A stretch of 51,514 nucleotides of DNA from Methylobacter sp. (GTDB lineage Bacteria; Pseudomonadota; Gammaproteobacteria; Methylococcales; Methylomonadaceae), in the NCBI GenBank assembly GCA_030655535.1, contig JAURVK010000074.1:1-51514 (forward strand), read 5' to 3'. The stretch's first letter is position 1; every line of letters begins with the position of its first letter. Both the position numbers and the translations under genes were made by a program. Positions 50,812-51,514 of the stretch are shown here, in pieces. The notes under the pieces were generated by a model. The model was not told the origin of the DNA and ran no database searches. It saw only the letters and a list, made by a program, of their open reading frames with translations.

Positions 50812-51410
50812 TGGCCGACCTCGGTCTTTACCGCAGCATCTCTCTGCCGGTTTGCTGCGTAGTTTTCAATTACCGTCATCAACCAACTCCAGGCCTCCAG
50901 TTCCCTGTCCCCGGCTGTTTTTTCCAGGCCGATACGCAGATAGTCGATTTCGGCTTGTATTTTTTCCAGCGGAAGCATGTTTAACCGGCTGATTAAAATA
51001 GCCGCTTCCAGTACCGAATACTGGGCGCGATTAAAGCCTCTAAAGGGTGCGTGATTGACGCTATGCACGGCTTTGCAGAATAGTTTGGGCCGGGTTTCGT
51101 CTTCTTCAATACGAACCAATTCAATTTCGGTATGTGCCAACGCACAATCAAGCACTTGGCCATCGATTTTTTCCGCCGGTTTTAACGGCCAGTCGCGCCG
51201 CCCGGTCAAACATCCGGCAAACACCCGCACATCATCGCAATAGTTGATCACTGCAGTTTTGCTTGCCAACAGATTATTGAGTGTTGTTGAGGGGCGAAAC
51301 GGCAGGATGATGAATTCGTCTGGCGATCCGGAGGGTATGTGTATGCCCATCGGCGCAATATGCGCCTTGCCTGAACTGTTTTGGGTGATGACTAGGGTTT
51401 CTTGAATCAT
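50808..51410 (-). CDS. DUF447 family protein
   Basis: ETLVITQNSSGKAHIAPMGI..., FRPSTTLNNL, NRAQYSVLEAAILISRLNML; 4-nt overlap with mfnB. Confidence 0.8.
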   Translation of the reverse strand: MIQETLVITQNSSGKAHIAPMGIHIPSGSPDEFIILPFRPSTTLNNLLASKTAVINYCDDVRVFAGCLTGRRDWPLKPAEKIDGQVLDCALAHTEIELVRIEEDETRPKLFCKAVHSVNHAPFRGFNRAQYSVLEAAILISRLNMLPLEKIQAEIDYLRIGLEKTAGDRELEAWSWLMTVIENYAANRQRDAAVKTEVGQ

Positions 51411-51468
51411 GGTAACTTCTTCATAAAATTAGGCGATGTCACCTTTAATGGTGAAAACGGCTGATTAC

Positions 51469-51514
51469 TGGAGTGCAGGTTTTGCCTGCAAGCACAAGCA
51501 AAGCTTGCACTCCT
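51469..51514. repeat. REP-like palindrome family A copy 5 (reaches window edge)
   Basis: CTGGAGTGCAGGTTTTGCCTGCAAGCACAAGCAAAGCTTGCACTCCT. Confidence 0.9.

Noticed and set aside
1-51514. CRISPR arrays, tRNA or rRNA genes
   Set aside because: No regularly spaced direct repeats with unique spacers and no recognisable tRNA/rRNA sequences seen; repeats present are dispersed palindromes.

Overview
The window looks like a chromosomal segment of a gammaproteobacterial methanotroph or methylotroph (Methylococcales-like; inferred from hopanoid genes plus MfnB/DUF447 C1-cofactor genes). No rRNA, tRNA, CRISPR array, prophage or intact IS transposase was recognised. Main blocks: birA-coaX; SpmA/B-like, mtaB and apbE; UPF0260, PHP phosphoesterase and ABC exporter; slt; fabA-fabB; ttcA; SAM hydroxide adenosyltransferase; prfB with a programmed +1 frameshift; an AAA-ATPase/DUF4276 pair between prfB and lysS; gloB; dxs; copD-copC; a hopanoid cluster (hpnO, hpnN, hpnG, shc, squalene synthase, divergent hpnH, then mlaC/hpnM-like and mlaA); apt; nlpD-rpoS; mobB-moeA; a MacA/MacB-type efflux operon; and mfnB plus DUF447. 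The two most notable observations are: (1) several families of short palindromic dispersed repeats, at least two of which lie in-frame inside conserved protein-coding genes (ttcA, copD, shc; nlpD, rpoS); and (2) a translationally coupled AAA-ATPase + DUF4276 module that resembles two-gene ATPase/nuclease-type defence systems. All assignments come from reading the sequence and ORF translations; no database search or computation was run.
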